Origin: DASXMT01 sp963803065
GTDB taxonomy: Bacteria; Actinomycetota; Acidimicrobiia; Acidimicrobiales; RAAP-2
Assembly (NCBI GenBank): GCA_963803065.1
Contig: CAWDKW010000008.1
Location: forward strand, 261,285-325,284
Direction of reading: 5' to 3'
DNA: 64,000 nucleotides
The position numbers and the translations under genes were made by a program. The number at the start of each line of letters is the position of its first letter. Position 1 is the first letter of the stretch. Below are positions 35,181 through 44,854 of the stretch, piece after piece. The notes beneath the pieces were generated by a model. The model saw nothing but the letters and a program-made list of their open reading frames with translations. It ran no database searches and had not been told where the DNA came from.

Positions 35181-35912
35181 ATGACGGGAGGCTCGCGCTC
35201 GCCTCGCTGGACGGCGGCCGAGAGTCGGGCACGCGGAGGTCCGCCGCCTCCGATGGCAGGGGGCGAGGCCCGTTCGGCGCGGTTCGGACCGGTGACCCTC
35301 CACTTCGACGACTCCTGTCTGACGCCGAGGCCGTGGACGATCGAACAGAGCAAGTGGGCGTCGACGGTTGCTGATGTCCCGAGTGGGCCGATCCTCGAAC
35401 TGTGTGCGGGCGTGGGGCAGATCGGTCTCGTGGCCGCCATGCTGACCGGACGCCGCCTGGTCCAAGTGGACCAGAACCCGCGAGCCTGCTGGTGGGCCGG
35501 GGTCAACGCCGCGCAGGCCGATCTGGCTGATCGGGTGGAGATCCGCCACGGTGACCTCGAGGAGTCCGTGGCGCCCGGCGAGCGGTTCGCCGTCATTCTG
35601 GCCGATCCCCCCTATGTGCCCACCGCCGAAGTGGCGATGTTCGACGACCCGGTTGCCGCCATCGACGGGGGGAGCGATGGGCTCGAACTGGCCCGGAGGT
35701 GCATGCAGGTGGCCGACGACCGTCTCGAGCCCGGCGGCCTCCTGTCCCTGCAGCTGCGGGGGCGCAGGCAGGCGGCGGCACTCCTTGCTCTCTACCGGGG
35801 TTCGACCCGACGACGGCTGGAGCCTGCTGGACTGAGGGCCTGGGGGAGCGATCGAGCCGTCGCCCACTACCGGGCGGTGGCTCAGTGCCCGAGCACGGGG
35901 TGGGGCACGTAG
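35181..35912 (+). CDS. HemK/PrmC-like SAM-dependent methyltransferase
   Basis: The 243-residue protein has SAM motif I ILELCAGVGQIGLVAA near 71, VDQNPRACWWA as motif II, and ILADPPYVP as motif IV. DPPY in place of NPPY is tolerated in N-methyltransferases. It may act on a protein Gln/Asn or on nucleic acid. Two in-frame ATGs (35181 and 35253) are possible; the -10 box supports the first. Its 3' end overlaps the aldo/keto reductase gene by 31 bp on the other strand. Confidence 0.78.
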   Translation: MTGGSRSPRWTAAESRARGGPPPPMAGGEARSARFGPVTLHFDDSCLTPRPWTIEQSKWASTVADVPSGPILELCAGVGQIGLVAAMLTGRRLVQVDQNPRACWWAGVNAAQADLADRVEIRHGDLEESVAPGERFAVILADPPYVPTAEVAMFDDPVAAIDGGSDGLELARRCMQVADDRLEPGGLLSLQLRGRRQAAALLALYRGSTRRRLEPAGLRAWGSDRAVAHYRAVAQCPSTGWGT

Positions 35913-36859
35913 GGCGCTTCCAGGCGACTGATCTCGTCTTCGCCGAGCGGAACCCGGTCGGCGGCCAGGGCATCTTCGAGGTGGCCAAGTTTGGTGGCTC
36001 CGACGATCGGCGCGGTGACCCCGCGTTTGTGGAGCAACCAGGACAAGGCCACCTGGGCGGCGGGGAGGCCGCGTTCGGCTGCCACCTCGGCCACCCGGTC
36101 GACGACATCGAAGTCGGTCGGCTGGTTGTAGAGGTAGTCGGTGAACCCATCGGTGCCCGACCGGGTGGTGCGCTTCTCGCCGCCCCGTGTCCGGTTGCCG
36201 GCCAGGACCCCACGGGCCAACGGACTCCAGGGAATGACGGCCACGCCCTGGTCGATGCACTGGGGGATCATCTCGCGCTCTTCTTCGCGGTAGATCAGGT
36301 TGTAGTGGGGCTGCATAGAGACGAAGCGGGTCCAGCCGTTTTGGTCGGCCACGTGCTGGGCCTTGGCGAACTGCCAGGCGTACATGGAGCTGGCGCCGAT
36401 GTAGCGGGTCTTGCCCGCCCGGACCACGTCGTTGAGGGCCTCCATCGTCTCCTCGATGGGTGTCCGGCGGTCCCAGCGGTGGATCTGGTAGAGGTCGACG
36501 TAGTCGAGGTCGAGGCGTTGCAGGGAGGCATCGATGCCGGAGAGGACGTGCTTCCTCGACAGGCCCCCGCCGTTCTCGCCCGGGGTCATCGGCGAGAACA
36601 CCTTTGTGGCGATGACGACCTCGTCGCGACCGAGGAACTTCTTGAGCAGCCGGCCGGTGGCCACCTCGCTGGCGCCGCCCGAATAGGTGTCGGCCGTATC
36701 GAAGAAGGTCACCCCTCCTTCGACGGCAGCCCGGACGATCGGTTCGGCCCCGTCCTCGTCGAGCACCCACGGTCGGTCGCTGTCGTTGCCGTAGCTCATC
36801 ATGCCCAGGCAGATACGCGAGACGCGTAGTCCGGTCGAGCCGAGATTGACGTAGTGCAT
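35882..36859 (-). CDS. Aldo/keto reductase
   Basis: The 325-residue barrel has FFDTADTYSGGASEVATGRL (catalytic Asp and Tyr), VIATKVFSP with the Lys, and VDLYQIHRWD with the His. The NADPH site is AAQVALSWLLHKRGVTAPIVG. Length is normal. GAGGTG precedes ATG 36859. Confidence 0.95.
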   Translation of the reverse strand: MHYVNLGSTGLRVSRICLGMMSYGNDSDRPWVLDEDGAEPIVRAAVEGGVTFFDTADTYSGGASEVATGRLLKKFLGRDEVVIATKVFSPMTPGENGGGLSRKHVLSGIDASLQRLDLDYVDLYQIHRWDRRTPIEETMEALNDVVRAGKTRYIGASSMYAWQFAKAQHVADQNGWTRFVSMQPHYNLIYREEEREMIPQCIDQGVAVIPWSPLARGVLAGNRTRGGEKRTTRSGTDGFTDYLYNQPTDFDVVDRVAEVAAERGLPAAQVALSWLLHKRGVTAPIVGATKLGHLEDALAADRVPLGEDEISRLEAPYVPHPVLGH

Positions 36860-36898
36860 GGTCACCTCAAGATCCGCATGAGACAAGATCGGAATTGG

Positions 36899-36934
36899 AA
36901 CTGCCTGACCCGCGGGAAAACAGGTCAGGCAGTT
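36899..36934. other. Stem-loop with a perfect 12-bp stem
   Basis: AACTGCCTGACC and GGTCAGGCAGTT flank a 12-nt loop (CGCGGGAAAACA). It lies upstream of the aldo/keto reductase start. A closely similar hairpin lies near the tmRNA at about 48924-48952. Confidence 0.8.
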
Positions 36935-37046
36935 GTAACCAGCATCGTAGTCACTCGGGACGGCTGCGATCAGGCGGAGGCGACGCTGCCGCCGCGTCCG
37001 TTGGCCTACTGCGCAGGTGCGGTTGGTTGACGGTTGTCGGGTCCGC

Positions 37047-37661
37047 TCACCGAGCGGAGAGGGATCGCAGGCGGGCGGAACCGGCTTTGACGGCCTGGGT
37101 TTCGTGGTCGAGCAACAGGGCCAGGCGGTCGGCGTCCTGGCTGGAGACGGCATGGAGGGCAGCGATCGCTGCGTCAGAGACCGTGTCGGCCTGCTTGGAG
37201 ATCCCGAGTGTCTCGATCCGGGCCCGGGCCAGGTCGTCGCTCGATGAGCGAATCGACAAGAGGGAAAGCCGTTGGTCGTGCCGCCGGGCCAGGTCCCGAA
37301 GCTGGCCGGCCAGAAAGGTCAGATCGCCGAGCGGCGCCCCGTTCGCCTGGGCGGTGGCCAGGGCGGCGTGGGCCGTGTCCACATGGGACCACAGCTCCTG
37401 GCGCAGCGCCAGCCCCTCGCGCCTGGTCCCGCTGCTGGTCATCCGCCTTAGACCGAGTGTCCGCTGGTGCATGTGGGCGTACGCCACCGTTACCGTTGCC
37501 GGTCGTGGCGCCGGAACCCCCCCGGGGAAGACCCGGGACAGATGGGCATGGGCCCGCCGGAACAAGCGGGTGACCCGCCACGTCACCCACGCAGCCAGGG
37601 CGAACATCCCGAAGATGCCGAGGGCGACAACGACGATCGCCACGGTCCGAAGCCCGTTCAT
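37047..37661 (-). CDS. Membrane-anchored helical protein, unknown function
   Basis: The 204-residue protein has one N-terminal membrane segment (about 7-29) and then a basic, mostly helical cytoplasmic or periplasmic part. No catalytic motif or family recognised. Start at ATG 37661 with a GAGAGAA site. Confidence 0.65.
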   Translation of the reverse strand: MNGLRTVAIVVVALGIFGMFALAAWVTWRVTRLFRRAHAHLSRVFPGGVPAPRPATVTVAYAHMHQRTLGLRRMTSSGTRREGLALRQELWSHVDTAHAALATAQANGAPLGDLTFLAGQLRDLARRHDQRLSLLSIRSSSDDLARARIETLGISKQADTVSDAAIAALHAVSSQDADRLALLLDHETQAVKAGSARLRSLSAR

Positions 37662-37767
37662 GATTCTCTCTCCTCGCCGTCAGGGGTCAGTGGGTCGACG
37701 GCACCCACGCTGACGGTACTCCGACAGTCTCCCGCGATCTCGGGCTCGCGCGGGTTCGGTCCGAGCA

Positions 37768-38502
37768 TCAACCCGTGGTGGTGGTGGTCGTGGTCGTCCC
37801 GCCAAGCTTGCTGACGTCGATCGAGTTGGCCGGGACGGTCGGCTTCACCGGCTTGTTGTAATCGGTGAAGGTGAGCGAGGTGCCGCTCGCCGTGATCCTG
37901 ACGAAGTAGGGCTTGCCCGTCGTGGCTACGTAGACCGTGCCGCCCCCGCCCCCGCTGGTGTCCTGGCCGGTGACGGCGATCACCCGCTGCCCGTTGATCG
38001 TGCCGGTCGTGCCCTTTCTGAACGTGGTGCCCGACGTGTCGGCGAACTGGTTGGTGACCTGTTTCGCATCGAGCAGACTGACGATGTCGGCAAAGTCGGT
38101 GTCGGTCACCGGAGCGGAGAGCCATCGGTTCCCGATCAACTGGGCGGCGGCTTGCCCCTCGTTCTTGGCCCAGAATGCCTTGGTGGACCTGAAGTACACG
38201 GTGTTCCCGACCTTGACCAGCCTGATCGGCTGTCCGCCCATGGTGATGGTACCGAAGCCGTTCCCCGACGTGCTGACCGACATGCTCAGCTTGAAGGTCT
38301 GTCCGCCCTGTTGCGTGGTGCCGCTGTAGGTAAACGACGTCGCGCTGGCAGTGGCCCCGGAGGCAGCTGTGACGATCTGCACGCCGGTCTGTCCGGCCAC
38401 CCCGTTGTCCGAGCCGGCGGCGCCGGCAGGGGCGCCGATGCTCAGAGCCGCGATCCCCGGTCCGGCGATCAAGAGGAGTGGGAGGTAGCTGCGACGTCGC
38501 AT
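37768..38502 (-). CDS. Secreted LppX/LprG-like protein
   Basis: The 244-residue protein has a Sec signal (RRRSYLPLLLIAGPGIAALS), cleaved near 27. The mature part has alternating short strands (FTYSGTTQQGGQTFKLSMSV, VYFRSTKAFWAK, PYFVRITASG) as in lipid-carrying LppX/LprG folds. There is no lipobox Cys, so it is probably released. It ends in a poly-Thr tail. Lipid binding is inferred from the fold impression. Confidence 0.65.
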   Translation of the reverse strand: MRRRSYLPLLLIAGPGIAALSIGAPAGAAGSDNGVAGQTGVQIVTAASGATASATSFTYSGTTQQGGQTFKLSMSVSTSGNGFGTITMGGQPIRLVKVGNTVYFRSTKAFWAKNEGQAAAQLIGNRWLSAPVTDTDFADIVSLLDAKQVTNQFADTSGTTFRKGTTGTINGQRVIAVTGQDTSGGGGGTVYVATTGKPYFVRITASGTSLTFTDYNKPVKPTVPANSIDVSKLGGTTTTTTTTG

Positions 38503-38732
38503 GGGGAGTCCTTTCGATGTTGCGCCCGACTGGAGTTCCAGGTGGCCACCGGGTGTCTTGCTTGCCACCTGCCTTTTCACGGAATGTAACGATCCGGTGA
38601 CAATCTAGGCCATCGGGCGGCCATGTGCCCGGATTCTGACCATATGGGCCACGATCCGTGATCTGACGGCCGAGTACAGCGTCGACGCTGGTGCGGCGGG
38701 GACGACGCTGGTTGCTAGAGCGACGAGGCGTG

Positions 38733-39810
38733 TCAGTACCGAGCGAACGCCTCAACCACCCGGCGACGCCAGTTGACCAAGTGAGGCTCCCGCTCCTTCG
38801 GGGTCTTGCCCAGCCGGACCACCACCAGGTCGAGCCCGGGCGAGACCAGGATCGACTGGCCCTCGTAGCCCGACGCCCGAAAGCTCCCGAACTCGTCGCC
38901 GACGACCCACCAGTGGGCCCCGAAGAGGTCGCCGTCCTCGGGGTCGACCGAGCGGGGGAGGCGGCCGTGATCGACCCAGCCCTCGGGAAGCAGGCGACGA
39001 CCTTCCCAGACACCGTCGCGGAGATAGAGGTACCCGAAGCGGGCGAAGTCACGGGCCGTGGCGTGCACCATGGAAGACGCCACCCAGGTCCCGGCTCCGT
39101 CGAAGCCGGCCAGCGCCGACCGCATGCCGATCGGCTCGAAGAGCATCCGGTCCAGATAGGACCGGTATCGCTCTCCCCCTCCCACCAATCGGGACACCAC
39201 GGCCGAGATCACGTTGCTCGTTCCGCTCGAGTAGCTGAAGCGGGTTCCGGGAGGGACGGCGAGCGGCTTGGCCTCGGTGAACGCAGCCATGTCCTCCTGC
39301 CCGGAGCCGAAGAGCATGTCGATGACATCGGAGGGGGAGCCGAGGACGTAGTCCTCGACGAAGTCGAGCCCGTCTCGCATCTCGAGCAAGTCCTCCAGGG
39401 TGATGGCAGCACGCGGGTCACCGGGTCCATGCCAGGCGGGCACGGGAGCCGGGTGCGTCGAGGACGAGGCGCCCGTCGCCTACCAGCGTCCCGACGATGG
39501 CGTGCATCATCGACTTCGCTATCGACCACGACAGCAGCCTGGTCTCCGAGCCGATCTGCTCGGAGGGGCCGTCCCAGCGCTCGAGCACCCCGGCGTAGCG
39601 CTCGGCCACCAGCCGTCCTCGATGGACGACCACCGCGGCGTGGGTCGTCGACAGCGGGCCGGCGTCGTCGAAGAGCTCGTCGAGCAGGGGGGCCAGGGAC
39701 ACGCCGGGCGGGACGTCGCCGACAGGCCATTCCCCGGTCGGCCACGGAGTATCCCCCGGCTGGGCGGGCAGGGCGACGTAGGGAACCTCGATCGGCCCTG
39801 TTCGGCTCAT
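38733..39810 (-). pseudogene. Serine hydrolase (beta-lactamase class C-like), frameshifted
   Basis: From ATG 39810 the N-terminal part reaches the SxxK motif (WSIAKSMMHA) and LVLDAP, then the frame breaks. The continuation VPAWHGPGDPRAAITLEDLL, the YSSG block (second catalytic motif Y-x-S/N) and the C-terminal part run in another frame to 38733. One surplus base in the GGG at 39451-39453 explains the break. Correcting it gives a normal 358-residue protein. Confidence 0.8.
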
Positions 39811-40054
39811 CGGGCCAGCATCGCAGACGGTGCCGATCGGGGTGACCGGAGCATCGGCCATGGGCGTGACCGAGCTCTCGATGGTCCACTGTCGTTGCCG
39901 CGGGGGAAAGAAGGTCGATGCCGACTGCGGCCAGGACGCTGGCGGATCTTCAACGAGCAGGAGCCAAGCGCCGACCGGCACAACCGTATACTCCACCCAT
40001 CCATGGTCTCTGACCCCACACGCGGTCGGGCCGAGGCACATGGTTGGGGGACGA

Positions 40055-42047
40055 ATGGAGTTCGACCACGTGCTTGCCACGGTCACGATCAGGATCGACA
40101 GTTGGCTGAGCCTCGTCGTGGCGATCGCCTTCATCCTTGTCATGGCTGCGGCCAGCAGCCGGGTCCTCGGGGTTCGTCCGGGGAAGCTGCGGGGGATCGT
40201 CGCCGCCATCCTCGGGTGGATCGTGGGGCTGGCCGGGGCCGACGCCGCGCTCCAGAGCAGTTCCAAGCCGAACCACGAGGTGGGGTACGCGCTGGCCATC
40301 CTGTTCGGTCTGCTGGCCACCATGGTCCTGACCATCATCTTCGAGGTCGTTGCCGTACCCAGACAGAGGGGTACGCGGCGGGGGAGCCGGCGGAGCCTGC
40401 TGTTGCATCCCTTCTCCCGGATCAAGCAGGCCTTGTCGCCCATCGGGCGCTTCTGGGAGGTCACCGGCTATGTCCGCCGACGGGGTCTCGCCCGCCCGCG
40501 GTTCGCGTCGATCGAGGGCATTTCCTCTCCGGAGTTCGGTGATCGGCTGCAGCACGTGCTCGAGGACTCCGGGGGCATGTTCGTGAAGTTCGGACAGATT
40601 GCGTCGACCCGGAGTGATCTCCTGGCTCCTCCGGTCATCGACGCGTTGTCCGAACTGCGTTCGTCCGTGCGGCCGATTCCGCCCGAAGAGGTCCGGCCCC
40701 TGATCGAAGCCGAGCTCGAGCGGCCGGTCGAGGAAGTCTTCTCCTCCTTCGAATGGGAGCCGCTGGCCGCCGCCTCGATCGGCCAGACGCACCGCGCCGT
40801 CCTCTTCGACGGGGAGCGGGTCGTGGTCAAGATCCAGCGCCCAGGCATGACCGATCTCCTCCGAAGGGATGCCACGGTCCTGCGGATGATCACGAACATG
40901 GCGGAGCGGCGGATGCCCAGCGCCCGCCGCCTTGGGATCCGTGAGCTCGCCGAGGAGCTGATCCTCAGCATGTCCCGCGAGCTCGACTACCAGCGCGAGG
41001 CAGTCATGAGCAAGCGGCTCGATGCGGCAGCCGATGGCGAAGGGGCGGTCAGCATTCCTCGGGTCTACGAGACCATCTCGACCAGCCGCCTCTTGGTGAT
41101 GGAGGAGATCATGGGCCGGTCGGTCGATGACGCGCTTGCCTTGGAGACCTCCGGGGTACCCCGGGAAGAGCTGGCCAAGGGCCTCCTGCACGCGTTCATC
41201 TCCCAGGTGCTCCAGGATGGCGCCTACCATGCCGACCCTCACCCCGGGAACGTGTTCGTGGATGGGGTCGGGCGACTCTGGCTGCTCGATTTCGGGGCCG
41301 TCGGACTGCTCGACACCAATGCCAGGCAGTCCCTCCAGGAGATTGCACTCGGGATGTCCATCGGCGAGCCGATGCTGGTGGCACGGGCCGTACGCCGGCT
41401 CGCCGGTTCGGACGACGTCGATCTGCGACTTCTGGAAGCGGACCTCGAGCGCGCTGCTGGTCGAAGCGGGTGCGAGCGGCAGTTTCGACCCGAAGATCAT
41501 CCCCAACATCCTCACGCTGATGAGCCGGCACAACCTGCGGGTGCCCCGGTCGATGACCACGCTGTCGCGGGCGCTCCTCACGCTCGATGGGACCCTGACG
41601 ATCATCGATCCGTTGTTCGACATGGCCACCCAGGCGACGGCGCTGGTCCACGAACTCGACACCAGCCAGGCAGTCATGTCCGAGGACGTGGTCAAGAACG
41701 AGCTCCTCCGGGCCCTCCCGGTGCTGCGCGGCCTGCCCGACCATGTCGACGAACTGGCCACCCAGCTGCGAGCCGGCCGCCTGCGCATGCAGGTCGAGCG
41801 ATACGGGGGCGAGGACAGGCAGGTGCTCGAGGGGTGGCTCGACCGGATCCTGACCGTGGTGATCGGGGCGGTGGGGATCCTGGCATCGGCCATCCTCCTG
41901 GTGGCGGGCAGCGTCGCCCATTCCGCCGCCCTCAGTGACACGCTTCGGGGTCTCGGGTTCATCGGGCTGGTCTTCGGCCTGGTGTTGATCATGCGCTCCC
42001 TGGCCCAGATACTCCAGCGGCAGAGGCGACCGGCCCGTCACGAGTGA
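40055..42047 (+). pseudogene. AarF/ABC1/UbiB-family kinase-like protein, frameshifted
   Basis: ATG 40055 follows TGGGGG. Two or three membrane segments come first, then the ABC1 core: DSGGMFVKFGQIASTRSDLL (KxGQ), PLAAASIGQTHRAVL (AAAS in place of a P-loop), VVVKIQRPG with Lys, and HADPHPGNVFV with LLDFGAVG. After LLEADL the frame shifts; SALLVEAGASGSFDP and the last two membrane segments lie in the next frame. One surplus base near 41447 accounts for it. These proteins support quinone or lipid metabolism. Confidence 0.85.
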
Positions 42048-42159
42048 CTGCGCGCCAGTGGCTCATTGTTAAGCCCCTGTGAACCTGCCCGAATTCGCTT
42101 TGACGCATTGACTGGCTGGCTTACCATCGTTGGCATCATCGGCTTCCGGAGGGAATCGC

Positions 42160-42390
42160 ATGGTTGACTTCACGAGGGATCTGCTGCAGCCGCTCGATCG
42201 GGCTCGCGACGCCGGTTCGTTGCTGGCCGCCTTGCGGGAACAGTACGGGCACCCGACCACCACCACTGACGAAGCGCTTCTCGTCGCTGCCAAAGAGGCC
42301 CAGCAGGCTTTTCAGCTGGCCGGCGTGGCGTGCGGGTCATTGCGCTACGAGCTCGAGATGGAATCGGGAGCGTTCCCCGGGGACGAGTAA
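42160..42390 (+). CDS. Small protein of unknown function
   Basis: The 76-residue acidic protein starts MVDFTRDLLQPLDRARDAGS after CGGAGGGAA. It is predicted helical and ends ELEMESGAFPGDE. No family recognised. The clear ribosome site supports translation. Confidence 0.55.
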   Translation: MVDFTRDLLQPLDRARDAGSLLAALREQYGHPTTTTDEALLVAAKEAQQAFQLAGVACGSLRYELEMESGAFPGDE

Positions 42391-42476
42391 CGCAGGACAC
42401 GAGTAACGCAATACTGAGGGCGCCTCGAACCGCGTCGGGCAAAGTACGAGGGCTCAGCAAGCCACAATGCGAGGAC

Positions 42477-42887
42477 CTAGGCGGTGACCGGCGTTCGCTG
42501 CGGACGGGTGGCGAACATGCTCACGCACGACGGCACGACCTGGAGGTCGCCGTGGTCGTGCCCGCGGTACTGCGACGGCGTCTCGCCGACGATCTCGGTA
42601 AAGCGCGAGCTGAACGACCCGAGCGAGGTACAGCCGACGGTCACGCAGGTGTCGGTGACCGACATCCCCTGACGCAGGAGGGCCTTGGCCCGCTCGATAC
42701 GGCGGGTCATGAGGTACGAGTAAGGCGTCTCTCCGTACGCGGCACGGAACTTGCGCGAGAAGTGCGCAGGGGACATGAGCGCGGCCCCCGCCATCGTCGG
42801 GACGTCGAGGGGCTGGGCGTAGTCACGATCCATGAGGTCGCGCGCCCGACGAAGGTGCACGAGGTCGGCGATCTCCTCCGGCGTCAT
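42477..42887 (-). CDS. AraC-family transcription regulator
   Basis: The 136-residue protein consists of a double helix-turn-helix: PTMAGAALMSPAHFSRKFRA, then SVTDTCVTVGCTSLGSFSSR and FTEIVGETPSQYR. It lacks a long ligand domain. Short AraC regulators next to a VOC protein and a UvrA-like gene are a familiar actinobacterial set, and remnants of both follow here. Confidence 0.88.
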   Translation of the reverse strand: MTPEEIADLVHLRRARDLMDRDYAQPLDVPTMAGAALMSPAHFSRKFRAAYGETPYSYLMTRRIERAKALLRQGMSVTDTCVTVGCTSLGSFSSRFTEIVGETPSQYRGHDHGDLQVVPSCVSMFATRPQRTPVTA

Positions 42888-43019
42888 GCCCACGATGTTA
42901 CGGCACCGACCGCCCCAGGTCGGCCCGTCTCGGCCCACGGGTGGCCAACGGCCCGCAGTGGCACGCGTCTGGCGACACATGTCGAGCTAGGCCTTTCCCT
43001 GACCGGTCTGTGAGGTCGC

Positions 43020-43053
43020 CCCCTTCGCCACCGGCGCCCCTTCGCCACCGGCG
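43020..43053 (+). repeat. 17-bp tandem duplication at a deletion scar
   Basis: CCCCTTCGCCACCGGCG occurs at 43020-43036 and again at 43037-43053. The second unit runs into the truncated UvrA-like frame. Confidence 0.85.
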
Positions 43054-43135
43054 CGTCGTGCACGCGGATCAGATCGTGGCAGTCGGCAACGTGCAGGGCA
43101 GGCGACTGCGCGGTCGTCTTCGTGGCCTTGCTCAT
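43051..43135 (-). pseudogene. N-terminal stub of a UvrA-like ATPase gene
   Basis: The frame from ATG 43135 begins MSKATKTTAQSPALHVADCH, then DLIRVHDAPV. This matches what I recall of the N-terminus of UvrA-like (drug-resistance type) ABC proteins. It stops after about 28 residues, before Walker A, at a tandem duplication. The rest of the roughly 2.3-kb gene is absent. The identification rests on memory of the N-terminal sequence. Confidence 0.5.
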
Positions 43136-43197
43136 CGTGCCTCCATCGGTCAGACGGGCCTGTCTTCACCGTGCCCAGTCCAACGTGCCCACGACGG

Positions 43198-43595
43198 TCA
43201 GGCCTGGGCGATGCGGACGAGGTTGCCCGAGGGGTCACGGAAGGCGCAGTCACGCGCCCCCAGGGCTGGGAGGTCGGCTCTTGGAGGACCTCGGCGCCCG
43301 ACGCCCGGACCTTCTCGAACGTGGTGTCGAGGTCGTCGGAGCGAAAGATCGCCGCCTGCAGCGACCCCTGGGTCACGAGCGCCTGCAGGGCATCGCCCTC
43401 GGCCTGTGAACGACCGCCGTGCGGCTGGGACAAGACGATGTCGACGTCCTGCCCGGGAGCGCCGACGGTGACCCAGCGGAAGCCGTCGGACGAGACGTCG
43501 TTGCGGACCTCGAGGCCGAGCGCGTCGCGGTAGAAGCCGAGGGCGGCATCGGGGTCGTTGACGGTGATGAACATGGCGGAGAGGGTGACAGGCAT
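43198..43595 (-). pseudogene. VOC/glyoxalase-family protein, frameshifted near its end
   Basis: ATG 43595 opens MPVTLSAMFITVNDPDAALG, then FYRDALGLEV, a clear VOC domain. After LQEPTSQPWG the reading is lost. The final strand ARDCAFRDPSGNLVRIAQA lies in another frame ending at 43198. One missing base in the C run 43257-43261 explains it. Corrected length is about 132 residues. Confidence 0.8.
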
Positions 43596-43893
43596 GCATC
43601 GATGGTAAGTCGCGTGCCACCGCAGGTGCTTCTCCGATCCTGCTCGGTGCCGGGCGAGTCGTGCTTCCGGTGTCCAGCCACCGGGGGCGTCGTAGACGAA
43701 CCGCCAACCGTTCCCTCGCGGGCCCTGAATGCGCTGGCGTCGTGCTCCACGCCCTCAGGCTCGAACCGAGGACCAACCGCAACCATCGGGCATCCGCGTC
43801 AGCGATGCCATTGAGTGGGCTCGTACCATCTACGACCGCTATGTGGCACCAGGCGCACCTCCAACGGTGCTCACGGTCTCCCCTGAGCACCCT
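43596..43893. other. 298-bp gap without a supported gene
   Basis: Short frames cross here on both strands without recognised motifs. It separates the VOC remnant from the left boundary of the tmRNA island. Confidence 0.5.
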
Positions 43894-43919
43894 TGGAGGT
43901 GGCGGGAATCGAACCCGCG
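43894..43919 (-). repeat. Left att repeat: 26-bp copy of the tmRNA 3' end
   Basis: TGGAGGTGGCGGGAATCGAA and the next six bases (CCCGCG) are identical to 48962-48987, the T arm and acceptor of the tmRNA. No other tmRNA part is present here. Confidence 0.92.
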
Positions 43920-43979
43920 AGGCGCTCCCGCAGACCAGGAGGTCAAACGCCAGAAAGTGCCGCTGGCCTGCTGAAACGC

Positions 43980-44840
43980 CTAACCGACCTCGACCGACTT
44001 CGACCGAACTTGACCGGATTTGTGTCTTTTTCGTGTCCCGCGTGTCCTGCTCGTGTCCTGGACGGTGCCGTCGAGGTCGACAATCGCGCCTTCGGTGAGC
44101 GCCGTAGCGGTCGACTCCCGAAGCCCGTCGAGGTCGTCCGTGAGCCGCTGTTGGGCGCCCTCGATCAGGTGCCCGTACTCTCTCAATGTCACCGACGGAT
44201 CGCTGTGGCCCATCCGTTGCGACACTGCCAGCACGTTGGCTCCGAGGTCAATCAGAAGCGAGGCGTGCGAGTGGCGGAGGTCGTAGGTGCGAATCGACTC
44301 GGGCAGGCCGGCTGCCGCAGGGCTGGGCGGATCACCGACTCCCTGAACTTGTCTCGATTCACCGGGTTGCCGTACGAGATTGGAAAAGGTGCTCGTTCCG
44401 TTCGATGGGCGTTCCTCGCTTGGTAGCGCGATCGGCGAGCATGGCGGCTAGATCCTCGCAGAGCCACGCGGGGATCGGGATGGTTCGATCCCCGGCCGCC
44501 GTCTTCGGTGGTCCTCAACGGCCGAGCGGTAGGGCTCGTCGCCGAACTTGTGGACCGGTAGGAGCGTCTCAGTGACATGCACGAGTCCCCGAACGGTGTC
44601 GACGGAACTGACCCGCAGGCCACAAAGCTCGGCCGGCCTCAGGCCGTGAGGACCAGGAGCCAGACAGCTGGCTTGTACGGATCCCGCACCTCGGCGACGA
44701 GCTGGTGAACTGGCCCATGTCGAGGACGTCGGCCTCCCGAATGCGCCGCCGCCGGACCTCGATGCGGTGAGCGGCGCTGGGTTGTCCCGACGCACAGCAT
44801 CGCCGCCTGCTTACGGTGTACCTGTGCGTCACAAATAGTG
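43980..44840 (-). pseudogene. Tyrosine integrase, decayed by several frameshifts
   Basis: Successive frames give VHQLVAEVRDPYKPAVWLLV, HGLRPAELCGLRVSSVDTVR, NPVNRDKFRESVIRPAL, then LPESIRTYDLRHSHASLLID and VSQRMGHSDPSVTLREYGHL. The catalytic Arg (GLRPAE), HxxR-region (DLRHSH), His (GHSD) and Tyr (REYGHL) can all be found, but the frame changes at least three times and the N-terminal arm-binding domain is missing. It was the integrase of the island and points toward the left att repeat. Confidence 0.85.
44032..44059 (+). promoter_or_regulatory. Three CGTGTCC[C/T] repeats, possible integrase arm sites
   Basis: Copies lie at 44032-44039, 44041-44048 and 44052-44059, about 115-140 bp inside the left att repeat. 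Two more lie at the right end (48878-48896). Confidence 0.4.
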
Positions 44841-44854
44841 CGGAGGGGAACACA

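Noticed and set aside
34401..36770. 789-codon minus-strand frame
   Set aside because: It crosses an LLM gene, a methyltransferase and an aldo/keto reductase in wrong frames; composition is the Arg/Pro-rich type of high-G+C shadows.
39950..41992. 680-codon minus-strand frame
   Set aside because: It is antisense to the AarF-type gene and its translation has no recognisable domain.
43894..43919. tRNA gene from the GGGTTCGATTCCCGCC arm
   Set aside because: Only the T arm and acceptor are present; no D or anticodon arm lies next to it. It is a copy of the tmRNA end.
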